NCBI RefSeq assembly: GCF_020882245.1
Contig: NC_083597.1
Span: forward strand, 14,046,581 to 14,110,580
Length of the DNA: 64,000 bases
Reading direction: 5' to 3'
Origin: Rhopalosiphum padi
Taxonomy: Eukaryota; Arthropoda; Insecta; Hemiptera; Aphididae
Positions within the stretch are counted from its first letter, which is position 1. Each line of letters starts with the position of its first letter. The notes below the pieces were generated by a model. It made no database searches. It was not told where the DNA came from and saw nothing but the letters and a program-made list of their open reading frames with translations. Of the stretch, positions 37,881 to 51,659 are shown one piece after another. Position numbers and translations under genes: made by a program.

Positions 37881-40800
37881 ATGGACAATGATATATTGGA
37901 TGAGAGATCAAGAGAATTTTTAGAAACTGCAGATCAATATATTACTGAACATGGTCATCAACATGTATCTGAAGAAAATAGTAAACAACTTGTTAGTGAC
38001 CAACATAATTTGCCCGATGAATTCCGTATCGGTAAGGTTTTTTCCCATCAACTTATAATGATAACACCTAAAGAATTTTACATTTATAATTTAAGACGAG
38101 AATGGAGAATTGTCCCATCATACAACTGGATATTATGATACAAGTGATATATTATCTGGTGATGGATCTACTACTCTCACTGAAGATGACCACCGATTAG
38201 CTAATGAACTAGCTGCTGAGCTTGCTCAGCAGAACAAATCTCTTGTTGATGGTGGCCATCATGACACTCATCTTATGACCAGCTATCTGTATAGTACTGA
38301 CTTTGACTTAAACACGAATAGTAAACATTCATCACAAACTTCAAGTCATATAAATAATCAACAAGTATTATACATTAATATATTTTACATTTACATTTAT
38401 TTATTTGAATGTCTTTTATACAGATTATTAGTACAGAAAATTTAATAGAAGTTGAAACTTCAGAGTCTGATTACCATGCAGAAATACAAAATAATTTACC
38501 ACATAAAAAACGTTTTCGTAAAAGAGAATCTGCCCCGGCTCCATTGAGAAGTATTCATCCAAAGTGTTACAAATGTAAACAATGTGGTGAACAGTTTAAT
38601 TCTCAATCTGCAGTTACTGTAATTATTATTTATTGTTTAATAATTATTATGTCAAATAAATATATACATTTATTTAACCAAACTTTAATTGCAGGCACAT
38701 AAACCAGTACATGCTCCTAAAAAAGTTTCTGGTCGAATGCCATTCTTATGTGAGATCTGTGATAAACATTTTACACATCAAATAAAATTTTTTGAACACC
38801 TAAAATTTCATTATGAACCACAACAAAGTAAAGTAATTGTAGTTACTACAGACTCTGGTACTTCACCACATCATGTAAATTATCAAAATCATAATGTTCA
38901 AGAATCAGCAGATAATAATGAAAATCAATATATCGAAGAAACCATTGAAAATCAACCAGAACTTCATGATCTTCCTCCACTACAGAGTTATAGAGTAAGG
39001 TCATATGTTTATTTATATATTTAAACATAGTCGGCTTGAAGTAAATACATGTTATCAGAAATGTATTTTTATTTATTAAATGTTTGTTTTTCTTGTATCC
39101 TAGATTAATAATAGTATTATTTTAAATTATATGTGGCATATACTATTACATATGCATTGGTGGGTAGATATAAGTATCCCCCAAATTGCTATTAAAGTGT
39201 ATTTAATTAAAGTATGACAAATAGTCGCTTCTAATACTTACTAGGTATGGTGGCTATGTATAAAAAAAAATACCTAAGATTTCTTGGGTATTATGGTATA
39301 AAACTAAATGTTTATTATTTTTACATAAGTATCTAATACAAATGAAATGAGATATTCTCTGTATTTTTCTGGGATAAAATTATATACAAGTATCTTTATT
39401 AGTTTTATGATTTTAGCAGTACCTTAAAGCTCTACAACTTTAAAAATGAGATAAATATTTATTATTTAATTTTTCTACTGAAAACTATATTTTTTTTTAT
39501 TTTAGAAATTCGCTAATAATGGAAAAGTAAAGTTAAAGAATAAAAACTCACTATAACATTATTTAGTGATTTATTACTCAAAACTAATTACAAAAAAGAA
39601 CTTTTTAGAGCAAAAACATGATCATTGTAAGATATGCTGATTGGCAATTAGAAAAAAAATTTAATTTTTTAATATTTTAATATTTGCTTCAAAAAAACAG
39701 CCTATTGTATGAAAATATTCCTATAATAAAAATCAAAAAAAATCTATACTTTAATAGTCATGTACATTTTTAGTTAACAGAAGAAGAGAGCATGGAAGAT
39801 GATAAACATTGCATATTTTCATCTGATGGGTCTATATTAGCTGCACAACTCCAGCAACCATTTCCTTCATGTCATCTATGTGGTAGAAATTTTCGACGTT
39901 TAAAAGCATTAGAAATTCATATGGCTTCTGTACATCCACAACCGGCTACTGTTGTAACTGTTAAACAGGACTGTTTGGAAGAATTTTCTGATCCAGAAGA
40001 TTTAATGGAAGGCATTCGTCATATGGTACCTGGTGTAGCTGATACCGAATCAGAAACTGATGAAAAACAACCAATCCAAGATCAAATGTAATAAAACTTA
40101 TAATTATAAATATAATTTCTATATAAACTCTTAAATTTGTTATGTAGTTGGGAATACAATGGTGAAAGTATTACAAATCATGAAGATACTATGATTAAAC
40201 CGAAAGAAGAAAATAATTGTTTGATGAATGGAAATGGTGATAATGGTGAAAATAGTCGAGCAGAGCATACTTGGGAAGATGATACCGATGAACTGGAACA
40301 AATAATGAAAAAAAATATTTCAAAGAATCTTGTATGCACTCAATGTAAAAGAAAGTTCAATCATCGTAATTCTCTGCTATATCATTTAAGATCACATTCT
40401 GGTAAACGACCACATAGCTGTAAACTATGCCCTAAGAGTTTCTTCTCCAGCAGTGCTCTTAAGGTATTTATTACTTATTTAATGTTAATGTAAATTACTT
40501 TATTGAAATTGAACTGCTGACTATATTTTAGGTACATAATCGGCTGCACACCGGAGATAAGCCATTCGAATGTGAATGGTGTGGGCGAAATTTTCGACAG
40601 TGGGGTGACCTTAAGTATCATATTGCTTCATTGCACTCTGAATCTAAACAATTTCAATGTGAATTTTGTGGTAAAGACTTTGCTCGTAAATACTCATTAA
40701 TTGTCCATCGTCGAATACATACTGGGGAAAAGAATTATGTTTGTGAATTTTGTAAAAAAACTTTTCGAGCATCATCATATTTACAAAACCATCGTCGTAT

Positions 40801-41792
40801 TCACACAGGTATATACATTTCTGATTATAATTTGTAAATTCTTATTGTTTTTTTTAGCACAACCTAAATTTTCAATAATTTCTCTACAGCCCCAAAAATT
40901 TAAAATATTGAAGAATAACTATTTATAATACATTTCAAAATAATGATACCCTCTCAAAGTTTTGTAGAAGAACCTTTCACATAGTTCTAGGAGTCCCACT
41001 TCTAACAATCTATAAAAATTATTAATTTCCAATATGTGTAAAAGTAACATACATGTTCTAATTATTTCCTGAGTGTCATATACCAAAGATGTTGACTTTA
41101 AATACTTTAAATATAATCATTCTTACAGCTCAATAATTTTCTATTCGTTCCAACAACTGCCAATCACATACGCTCTTACTCGAGCTTTTTATCTTTTCTT
41201 TTGTGTTTCTCATGTTCAAATATTAGAATGGTAACTTTTGAATTTTTAAAAATTATTAAAATTTAAAAAAAATTAGTGTGCTATTTAAAAACTTGAACAT
41301 ACAATTGGTATTTAAAATAATTTTATATTTTTATATTTTTTATTAGGTGAAAAACCATATAAATGTGATACTTGTGGTAAAGCATTCAGAGTACGTTCAG
41401 ATATGCGTCGACATACTGTTGTACATAGAAAAGATGTTGTAAACTCTGTTCAAATTAATAGTTATGCAGGTCAAGTGAGTGGGATTGTTACATCTTCAGA
41501 CATGAGTATTCATCTAACCAAATTGGAAGTGAATAAAGATAAAATTACAACAGAATCTGATGGAGATGTTAAATTCCATGAAAATTTCCCTCATGATTCA
41601 AATCAAATATTAACTGCAGATGAAGTTAGTACACCTCTTAATCTCAATTTACGAGCTCAAGATAATGGTGACAATGATGAATCTACTAATTTTGAACAGT
41701 TTAATGGGCGTCAAGAAATAATTGATCGGGAAACAAATACTTTATATGTTTGGATTCCATCTAATACTGAGCAATTATTACAAAGTGAATGA
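37881..41792 (+). CDS. C2H2 zinc-finger protein with nine fingers
   Basis: The eight coding exons are 37881-38031, 38096-38364, 38424-38618, 38695-38994, 39774-40087, 40148-40463, 40532-40808 and 41347-41792, giving 755 residues. Phases agree at every junction and all introns are GT-AG. Nine C2H2 fingers can be read, in order: CKQCGEQF, CEICDKHF, CHLCGRNF, CTQCKRKF, CKLCPKSF, CEWCGRNF, CEFCGKDF, CEFCKKTF and CDTCGKAF. The last six form a near-continuous array with TGEK-type linkers, while the first three are isolated. The amino third is acidic and rich in Asp, Glu, Gln and His. No ZAD, BTB or KRAB domain is visible. It is presumably a nuclear DNA-binding regulator. I do not recognise the ortholog. 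The ATG at 37881 is the first in the exon beginning at 37850. A possible AATAAA signal lies at 41931. Confidence 0.93.
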
Positions 41793-43590
41793 TTTTTATG
41801 AACTTTGACTATGCATAACTTGGTCAACTTCTTGAATCCAAAAATGTATTACTTGTAATATTTCTCTGAATTTTCGTATAAATGACTTCTGGATGAAGTT
41901 ATCAAAAATTCAAAAAAAAACATACTCTGCAATAAAAAAACGAGTTGTTTTTGGCTGTTACTAAGTGTGATATTATAAAATTATTTTGATACTTCATTTG
42001 AATTACAAAATTGCGTTTTGTTACTTTCTATTCGAACATTAATATCAATTAAGAAAACGTTAACAAGGTAAATTATTCAAACTGATTGAACTATCTGACC
42101 CGTACACCATTATATAAGTATAAACATTTGGGTCAAAAAATGTTAAAAATGTATTATGTGTAATATAATTAACACAATTTGTTGAATATTTATTATAAAT
42201 TGAATTATTGTATTCTATTACTAACAAGTTTTCAACTCCATGATTATTTTAAAACATCTTAAATGACTATTAAGTGATGCACATTTTTATGGGAAAAATG
42301 TATGCACTACTACAATATTTATAAAACTTGGCTAATAATAATAATAATAATAAAAATTTATTCATAACTAATGTTCCTTAAATAAATTTACTGTTTGTTT
42401 TTTTATATATATATATATATATTATTTATGTATACATATAATATGAGAAGTTTAAAAATGTTTAAAAAATAAATATCTTACTTGATAAAGTAATAAATAT
42501 ATTTAGATAAGTAAAAAAGTTTGAAATCCCATATTTTTTTAACAATATCTAAAGTATAAGTATCTATTTTAAACCAAACAATCATATAATGATTAGAAAA
42601 TAATGAATAGTGAAATAATTTTAAGTTGGAAATTCTTAGTTTAAAGATTAGTTACATGGTAGGAATTTGGTTCAAATTTTTATATCTAAATGTATTATTA
42701 TATACAAGTACTAAAATCCAATACAATATTTCAATCTTAAAAATTAAATTATGATATATCAGTTTTCTTTAGGATAAACATTTTTTAAATTTTTAATAAA
42801 AATATTTGAACGTTGTAATGTTAAATGTAACTGTCGTTATGTTCATTCTAAATCAATTATACTTTTATATGTATTTTCTTCTATTTATTTTTTGAAAACA
42901 AAAATGTATGTTGTTGATGTCTTCCTTGTGAGTGTTAAGAATATATTGGTTAGTGTTAAATTTTTTTATTTGACACATTAAAAAATTAATTTGGTGATCA
43001 TATTTATATTACTCATTATCTTATAACTTATAAATTATGATTTTATAAAATAAATCAACTATAAAGTTAATTTGTTAAATGTAGATATCAAATTTACTTT
43101 TAAGGTTTAATTACCAATAAATACTATAAGAGTTCAATTTAATATAAAAGTTTAATTTATATAAACAATTTCGTAATATTAAAATTTATAAATGTTTCTA
43201 GAAAAGAACTTTACATATTACAGGCAATAAGTACAAGTTATTAAGTATTCAAATGGTATTTAAGTTTAAAGTTATTAATAACTTATATAATATATCATCT
43301 TGTTTATTAACTAATAAAGTAAATTTATTAATTTCATTAATATGTCATCGTATTAAACTAACTAAAAATAATTAATTGTAAACAAAATAATTAGTCATTA
43401 CTATAAATAAAATAATTCTTTTGTCCACATACCCCCTTCAATTGGTTTTGTAAAAACACTACTTATGAAAAGTTATCTATTTATTCGAACAAAAAAAAAA
43501 GTATTTGAATTTTGGTTTAAGGAAGCCATTTTTTTCAAAGCGGAGTATTTTTGCGTTTTTTGGAAACAATGGGACTTTTAACATGAAAAA
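41793..43590 (+). other. 3' UTR of the zinc-finger gene, then AT-rich spacer
   Basis: AATAAA at 41931 is a candidate polyadenylation signal about 140 bases after the stop. Beyond it are simple repeats: a TAA run at about 42332-42352 and a TA run at about 42404-42421. No gene is seen. Confidence 0.5.
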
Positions 43591-43960
43591 GACTGTTTCA
43601 CCCAACCCGGGACCTGTGGTTTTTTACTCAATGTTTTGCTAGTCATAGCTATAAGAGCTTTGTCATCTACAAAGTCACCGATAAGATAAGTGATTACTTG
43701 GTAGCCTGGGTTACACACTTGAGAAAATTCTTGCATTAATTGATTTTGGTAAGTAGGTGGATAAGCTGTAACGTACCGAGAAAAATCGATCTTCTAAATA
43801 GGATTTAAGTATGAGGTACAAGATATTTAGATGGCTGAAAAGTATAGGTGGGTGGATGGGACAAAATTTTAGAATTTGCTTCACAAAAAAAGTGAGTTTG
43901 GCGCCACAGTATATGAAGATGAACATCATCATTGTCCGTTAGTTTTCTTGTTCAAAAATT
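43590..43960 (-). pseudogene. Jockey-type LINE reverse transcriptase fragment
   Basis: Minus-strand translation from about 43930 to 43640 gives ILKSYLEDRFFSVRYSL followed, after degraded sequence, by GDFVDDKALIAM. These correspond to the conserved SYL-DR-F-VR motif and the DD catalytic box (often DDKAI) of jockey reverse transcriptases. The motif VPQG between them is ruined. Short dead fragment. Confidence 0.7.
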
Positions 43961-44699
43961 AGTATGACACAATAGAATACCTACTTTCATAGAATAGAAA
44001 AGTAGAATAATTAGAGCATTGAGTAAATATATAGGTTAAAAGCGCAATCACTTTTATTATAGAAGCTAGTTCATTATTTTTGAAATTAATAAATCATAGC
44101 TAGGAAACTTTTTTGGGGGAGCTTGAATGCTGTGTATTGAAGATCAACTAAAGAGATGTATTTTGGAGGGAAGACATTTCACATCTGTAATGGCGAGTCA
44201 AGGAATTATTTTAATTTAATCCGAGAGAAAAATGAAATTAGTGAATTGGAATGTTTCAATAATCAATAACGAGGTGGTTTGCAAAGATATATTGACTTTG
44301 TCTTCATCAGAATGCATCCTATTTCTATTGCTATTGCTATTGCGCAAGATAACTAAGATTTCATATATGATGAAAGTTGATTCGTAGCGTAGCCTTCTGC
44401 GTCTTTATCGTAAACGATTTTAAGTGTTTAAGATTCAAGCTAAAACAATACATTTTTCTACTAATTCATATCCTTTATTAATAAATAATAATATTGGCAT
44501 TTGATGCATATCCATAATAAAGGGTGTTGCAGAAAAACCTCCCTGATTTGTGAAACTTATAAATACTAAACCAAATAAAATATCAACATGTATTATATGT
44601 TTTATTTAAAAATTTTACATTATATAATGTCGTTTTACTTTAACTTTTTTGAAAAATTACATCACTTAAGACTTAAGTGATGGCTCTCGTTTTTAATAC

Positions 44700-44840
44700 A
44701 TTGATTGAACCTTTCTCGATAGTTGTGTTTGAGGTACGGGTTATTCGAGCTGTATATGAAAACAATACTTCCTGTATTGTTACCTCTTCCAGGACTTCCA
44801 AAGTTTGGAGACGATTTCGGTATCAGTTTATCTGAATTTT
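44700..44840 (+). pseudogene. Possible transposase helix-turn-helix relic
   Basis: Plus-strand frame encodes EVRVIRAVYENNTSCI and, further on, SKVWRRFRYQF. This loosely resembles the amino-terminal helix-turn-helix found in some insect transposon proteins (a run of V-x-x-Y followed by RRFR). Stops lie on both sides. Low confidence. Confidence 0.3.
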
Positions 44841-45150
44841 GAGATAATCCCAGAAGAAAATATCATAATATGGGCTCAACTCTAGTGAACCTGGCTATCA
44901 AATATTCGCTAGGTCAATAACGATGAACCGCTGTTATTATTTTATTAATAAACTCTTCACCAAAAAATAAAAATAAGTATATTTTATTTTGGCTGGAAAT
45001 TAAGTAAAAATAATATTTTCAAAAACGTTAATAGATTTTAAAATAAAAAGTGTTGTTTGATAATAGAAAAAAATAGAAAGAAAGTTTGCCCGTTTAAACT
45101 GTGTAAATGTTGTTTTATATGCAGCACAATTACTAACAAACCACTAAGCC

Positions 45151-45291
45151 CAAGGCCGTACTTCATAAAAAATTTCGGGAAGGGGGAAGTTATACAAATC
45201 TTAGTAAATAGTGTATAAAATAATTTTAAAGTTTGCATAATGCGAGAAAATTTCGAGGAATTTGAACCCCACCCCCTTAGGTACGGCCTTG
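45151..45291. mobile_element. Short hAT-like MITE
   Basis: CAAGGCCGTACTT at the left and AGGTACGGCCTTG at the right are inverted, with GGGGGAAG / CCACCCCCTT just inside. Flanking octamers ACTAAGCC and ACTGAACC match at 6 of 8, compatible with an old 8-bp target duplication. Non-coding. Confidence 0.7.
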
Positions 45292-46679
45292 ACTGAACCT
45301 ATTTATTCTAAAAATGCATACAAATATCAAAAATATTGTATAGATTATACTTTTTTATTAAAATAATATAATTTAACAATGAAATGATAACGCAGTGGCG
45401 CATTGCCATCATTCAAAGAAGGGTTGATATTTTGTGGAGTCGTAGTGCTGTTGCATTTAAAAACTAAATAACACTTTATTATAGATTAATACAGCACGTG
45501 CAGGTTTATTAAATGTAGTACAACTGTATAACTATGAACTAATATTAATGATACACTGACTGATACCTAGATATGTATTTGGAAAAAAATAATTAAAAAA
45601 ATTAGTGATATCACAACAAATCCCTTCTTGGTATTCCATATAAAATATAAATACACCCACGTCCCACACACATACACAAATGCACACGCAATTCACCTAT
45701 ATTTGTAGGCTAGTATTTTGTATTATAAATTTGACAATATACTATTATCAGTTATCAGTAATTACCCGGCAATCTTGAGCACTGATGTCTGATGCAACTG
45801 CAGATTGATCTACACACGTTAAATATTAAAGATGTATAATAATATTGTATATTATGGATGATATCTCAGTAAAAAAAAATATTGAGGAGTTGGAAAAGGG
45901 CTATTTGCTAAATTAAATTTCGTAATCCAAAAATATAACATTACCTAATAATTAATATTAATAAGAAATAAGAAATAAACAATAATACCTATTGGCTGTT
46001 CTTTATTTGTGTATATATTTTCAATACTAACTCGAATTGCTTGCAGGGTGCCTACTTTCCGTTGTTTCAAATTTTGGATTTAAATTGATAGTTTAAAGGC
46101 AATTTGTGTAGTTAAAAATAGTTTATTTTAATCTAACTAGCTAGAACAATATGCTAAGTATTAAAAAATCTGAAACGTGAAGGTATAGACTTTTTGTCTT
46201 CGAATCTGGTACATCTTCTATTATAGTGCTGTGCCACGGACTTGTTTATATTTATAGTGCCCCAGTTCTTCTTATCCTGGATCTAAAAATCCATAAACTC
46301 CATACGAGTTTCAACAATCGAGAGCTCGTTACAAGCTCATCTACTTGTACGTCTTTAATTAGTAAAAATGTGTATACAAATATTATTTATTTTAGCATAA
46401 TTGCTTAGGTACAACAAAATAAGTAACTATACTCGTATCTTTATTTTTCGTTAAATATCCAATTTAATCAAAATTTGAATTTAATATAGGTAATATGTAG
46501 GACGAAAGACGTTGGTAAAAAACGTTTAAAATATTTAATACCTACATATAAATATATTAAAGGTATACACTACGCTAAAGCTAAACTTCCGTGTAAATAC
46601 TGATAACTGATTAAAATAAGATGTTTATAAATATAATAATATAAAATATATGAATAATTTATTGTTTTAAATACTTCGC

Positions 46680-46770
46680 GTGAACAAAAAGTATTACCCG
46701 GCGTATGGTATAGACAAAATAGGTACATCACTGCAGTGTTAAATATTGACCATAATTGTAAACTAGTTGC
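46680..46770. repeat. Dispersed repeat shared with 63800-63900
   Basis: TAGACAAAATAGGTACATCACTGCAGTG here is similar to TAGGCAAAAAAGTTACATTATTGCAGTG near 63833. Both are preceded by an ATGG-TATAG-like segment. This indicates two diverged copies of an unclassified interspersed repeat. Confidence 0.5.
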
Positions 46771-46984
46771 AATATTGTTTGCTAAGAAAATGTGATAGCA
46801 AAAAACACCCAAAACGCATTGTACGTATACCCCGCCGCAAAAACCTTAATCATTATTACTTTTCAGCACTATATAGTCTGTGCAAAGTAACTACGTTCTC
46901 TAGGCGAAATCGCTATGCTATACGTGATGTTTGACGTATCCGTCATTCTGTACTTAATTAAACACGAGGATATCTGAACACCTG

Positions 46985-47030
46985 CAGTGGCGTAGCCAGA
47001 GGGGTGGTAACCCCCCACCCCCTCGAACGT
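46985..47030. repeat. Fragment of a GTGGCGTAGCCAG-type repeat
   Basis: AGTGGCGTAGCCAGAGGGG followed by a C-rich run is a typical hAT/MITE end resembling that at 62613. No partner end was found, so this is a fragment. Confidence 0.4.
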
Positions 47031-47323
47031 ATTTATATCAAAAATATAATGTTGATAATATAGGAATACAAATCATTTGGTCGCGGTATAATGTATTTAT
47101 TGCTATGCCGAATTCACGTTACCGACTGCACTGGTGATAATAATCATTATCATTCAATTATTTTATTATTTTACCCATAGGGTCATAGACTATAAGGTCT
47201 ATGATTTTACCACGGTTGTAGATTTATTTTATTTTATTAAAATAAAAAGCCCCCTAAAAAAAAATTATAGAAACATAAAATACATATTACATACACACAA
47301 TCAGATTATGATATACCTATAGT

Positions 47324-47367
47324 CTATAGATAATACATAATACAAACATATTATGTATTATCTATAG
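47324..47367. repeat. Perfect 18-bp inverted repeat (hairpin)
   Basis: CTATAGATAATACATAAT (47324-47341) is followed by an 8-base loop and its exact inverse ATTATGTATTATCTATAG (47350-47367). The arms are AT-rich. No poly-T tract or gene context suggests a terminator. It may be a small fold-back element. Confidence 0.8.
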
Positions 47368-47369
47368 TA

Positions 47370-50300
47370 ATAACTAAAAAGTATATCGTATATCTTAGGG
47401 ATTAGGCATACAAGAACAAGAAGTTCTTAGATCACTATGCCATTAGATTACTATGCTACATCCGCATGGGCCGCATGTGTTGTATATTCGTCAGGTATAC
47501 AGGTATATACAATATATTTATTACAAAATAATAATTCATAATCATTTTATGTTGTTTGCTCATTGCTCTATTGCTCTAATATTATGGCGATTAATGAATA
47601 ATTGGTCTATTTCCAATTATAATTATATAGGACATATCATATCGGTGCTTTTGTTGATATTTAAATTTTAAGGTGAATCATAAGTTATAACTATATAAAC
47701 TATTTAGATTATTTGAAAATGCTCTTACCTCGATTTAAATTTTTAAAAAGGTAGGCAAGTGTAAAGTGAGTACGCTCTGTTGTAAATTATAAGTGTTAAA
47801 TTCACATTCAATGATATATTATTGTACCTATATAAAAAACAATTCTAAACGAAAATACGGTCTGTCAGCCTAATTTATTTTTAATATTACGGTAGATTGT
47901 AGATTGATATATAATTTTCTAAAAATATTGCATTTATTATATTTATAATCTATACCATATTATATCAACTTATTTAACTCGAAATTAAATATTATTTTTC
48001 CGTTATACCTACCGTAAAACAGTAAAAATAGGTTCATAATATAAAATAGATAATATCATAAAATAATTAATCTAAATTTCATTGCGTATTGTAAAAATGT
48101 AAAATGTATAATAATATTATATATTATACGTAAAAGTTTTGATTCCTACGATTTACGAATAATGTTTTTAAATTATAACAAAATAATTAACATAGGTAGT
48201 TATTCTATTGTTTAAGTAAATAATCTCATCCAAATACGTCTCGGAGTAAAAGTATTAGCAATGATATTTAAAACATAAATGAATTAAGTAGGTTAGGTAA
48301 AGGTAAATAATACGTATATTATTATAACTATAGATATTATTTTTTATTATTATAATATAACTATTACTGTTATAAATTTTCTCTTAGTAGGAGTAAGTAA
48401 ATAATTATCAGACAACAAACATTTTCTTGAAAAGTAAAAAAAATGTATATATGTACATACAATACCGACTCAATATCAGTTAAAAATATGTATAATAATG
48501 TCCTGCATGTACCCGCTCTGCCATCAAATAAATGACGCACCTGAATCGACTTTTTAAAAAACTGTTTTTATTTGCGTATCCAGTCCTCTTAAGATTTTAT
48601 TTCAAATTCAAATTTTAAGTATTGATAATATAATACAAATTAATGTGTATAAAATGTTTTTGAAAAAGCCTGCACGTACTTGGTACCTGCCTACCCATTA
48701 AAATAAAGTATAGCTTCAGTACTGTAAGGTCTGTAACATACTAATGGATATTACCTATGCATAGCTTAATTGAACTGTGATATGTTTAAAAATTATATTA
48801 TAATAAGATATTTAATTATAATAATAATTAAATTATAAATGTCTTTCTGTTTTAAGTAATATATATTATATAATATCCTATATAACCAGTATAACCTATC
48901 TGATATTCTGATAGAAATAATTTAAATATATAAATTGTTTGTTTTATATTTAATACAAAATAATTATACAGTCATGCATAAATATAAAAAATGTTTTAAA
49001 CTCAATATACCTATATGATTAGTGTTATTTATAAATACGTATTATACGTGTTGTATGTGCATGCAAAGTACCCATATATGTATATATACATATATGAATA
49101 CTATAATACCATTTAGACCCAACACACATGGATATACTAAAAGAAACAATAAATAAATATACTAAATATATTATATAAACATCATATTTGTTAATATTGT
49201 GTACATAACATATAAGTTAAAATAGTTCCTACGATGGTATACGTTGTATACACACAGAGTATATTATAGGCGCCAAAAATGTGTATGAAACCCTCGCCGA
49301 CCGGCACTGAATGGTTCGAATTTCAAAACGCACATTCTCATCACAATAACCTCGTGCAGCCCGCCGCCGGACGTACATTTAATATATATATATTACACTA
49401 TAAACATACCATGGACTCAACAGGTCCCTGCGGTGAACTGGCGCCACAGCCCGCCACGACATATTATTATTATTATTATTATTATATATGTGGAACACGC
49501 GTATAGTATATAATATATTAAATAAGTACATACAATAATAAACTGTCGTTGTCATTCTCAATCCAATGATTTTGTCATAAATATTAATACAAGTTTAATA
49601 ATATAACATATTAACACTCACCAGATGGAAAATTGGAAAAAAAATAAGATTGTCACCGTATAAATTATTGAACATAGATTATTAATATTATTATATAGAA
49701 GAACAAATTTGATTTTTTTTTTTAAATTGCCAATTTCCATTAACTGCAAGTTTTCTACAATAAATGAAAAATATCGTTTAACTAGTGCAAGAACCAGTAA
49801 TTGAGTTTTATCTTTTATAACGTGTTACGAAAAACGTAATATTATCTCGATTCTTGACATTTTATAACCGAAGTGTCAAATGTAATAATAAGTACTGTTT
49901 AATGTTTATAGTTTATACTAAGATTTCAAATAGGGCGATTTGCTGTTTGAAAATGCTGTTTTAATATAAATAGGTAGATATTTAACATCGCGATTCTCAA
50001 TTTGATTGATGGCTTTAGGTAGTCTAAGAACTTTTTATGAATGAAAGAGGATTGGTATATAATGAATTATATGAATTAATGAAATCAATAACAATTAATC
50101 AGTTTTAAAATTATTAAATCACCCGCATTTATACTTGAATACAACGTTATGTAAGTATTATACTTATCACAGTATTACTAATAGTAATTCTAGATAATAA
50201 TCACTATTCACACAAAACAGGAATGCATGCCCAAAAAAGTTTTGGGAGTGTTTTTGAAAATCAGTTATTATGAAAAGCAGAACTTTTTTTAATAATTATA

Positions 50301-51650
50301 AAAAAATTTTTTATGAAAATGAAGTATACTTACAATACTTTTTTTAAATATAAACATTGATACAACAAAATTAACATTCAAATTGAATAAATAAATAACC
50401 ATACAAAAACTCAAATATTTCGAGTGATGTTTGAGCACTCAAAATATCCCCCTGTGTACGTGCCTGACGTAAAATAATCGTTCACTCAGTGCTAAAACTA
50501 TTTTCACATCAACGAGAATTAAAATGTAGTTTTTAGGTACCTACTTGTTAACTTATTACAGTATTTCATTTACTATAAATAAATGTAGACTATCTTTTAC
50601 GAATACCACGTGGCCATACAATATGACGTAAACTAGTATTATAGATTGTACTATTTTATCGCATTAAAAAAAAAAATAGTCACAAACGATTCCTGGATTT
50701 GTCTAATGTACATTACTTAAGGGCTGTCTTCTAATATCATTCATCATTCATTTGAGACTCTAACAGTGTTGAAGAAATTTTGCCACCCTGTAGAAATAAA
50801 TATGCAGCATACATGCACGATACACGTAAAATACAAGAGCCGGTCTCGTTTAGACGGTCGGAGACCACAGCATGTTTGGATGGGGATGGCGACGGCAAGT
50901 GGCGACAGCAGGACAATACTATACCACCACGTCGGACCGTTACTTCCGCACTATAAATGCTGGCGACATTTTTACAAAATATAATTTTGCAGGGGAGCGC
51001 CGGTCTTTACCTAAACCGGCTAAACCCATTTAATTTATTATCGACGTCTTTGTTGCAGTTGTTATTGTACAAAAATTGTGTACAGGCGCCAATAATTTAA
51101 CATGTAGACACGCCGCACTGGTTCATTTGCTGTGCATGAATATCGATCGACATAAATAATAATAATCATCTATTCTGTATTCATGTATATATCTTCATAT
51201 TATATTAAACATTTTTATCATCATAAAAGTTGATGGTTGAAGAACGATAAACATTAATTATCTAATCAATTATTTTAAAATCGAATTCCGTTTTCAATAC
51301 AGCAACAGGCAACTGCAGTTGCAGTTGCGGAACGGGTTGACAAATCGACCGTGTGGTCAATATCTGCACTGTGCAGGATGCACTTGAGTCTTGAAGTGCA
51401 CATATTAACACATTTACCGTCGTTTTCTTTCGGTCGACTCCCGGATACATATACACATATAAAAATTATCTATGCTTTATTCTAAGAGTCGCGTATTAAT
51501 ATATTATTACACCAGGGTGGATGGACGGATGATAATCGGGGTACGAGAAAAGAGTGCAGACAACATGCATCACGTCGCGTCTACGTATACGTCATATAAA
51601 TATATAATATTGTTCTCGTACACGCGTATCACCATACATTATCTGAAATA
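47370..51650. other. AT-rich intergenic region with GC-rich patches upstream of Mad
   Basis: No protein is recognised. GC-rich, CpG-containing patches stand out at about 49265-49450, 50820-51000, 51050-51130 and 51290-51440, separated by strongly AT-rich DNA. An ATT microsatellite lies at about 49460-49488. The patches may be enhancers or upstream non-coding exons of Mad. That is inference from composition only. Confidence 0.4.
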
Positions 51651-51659
51651 CAATATAAT

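Noticed and set aside
46226..46812. Small open frames in the intergenic region
   Set aside because: Short, AT-biased, no motif; part of the region is a dispersed repeat also present near 63830.
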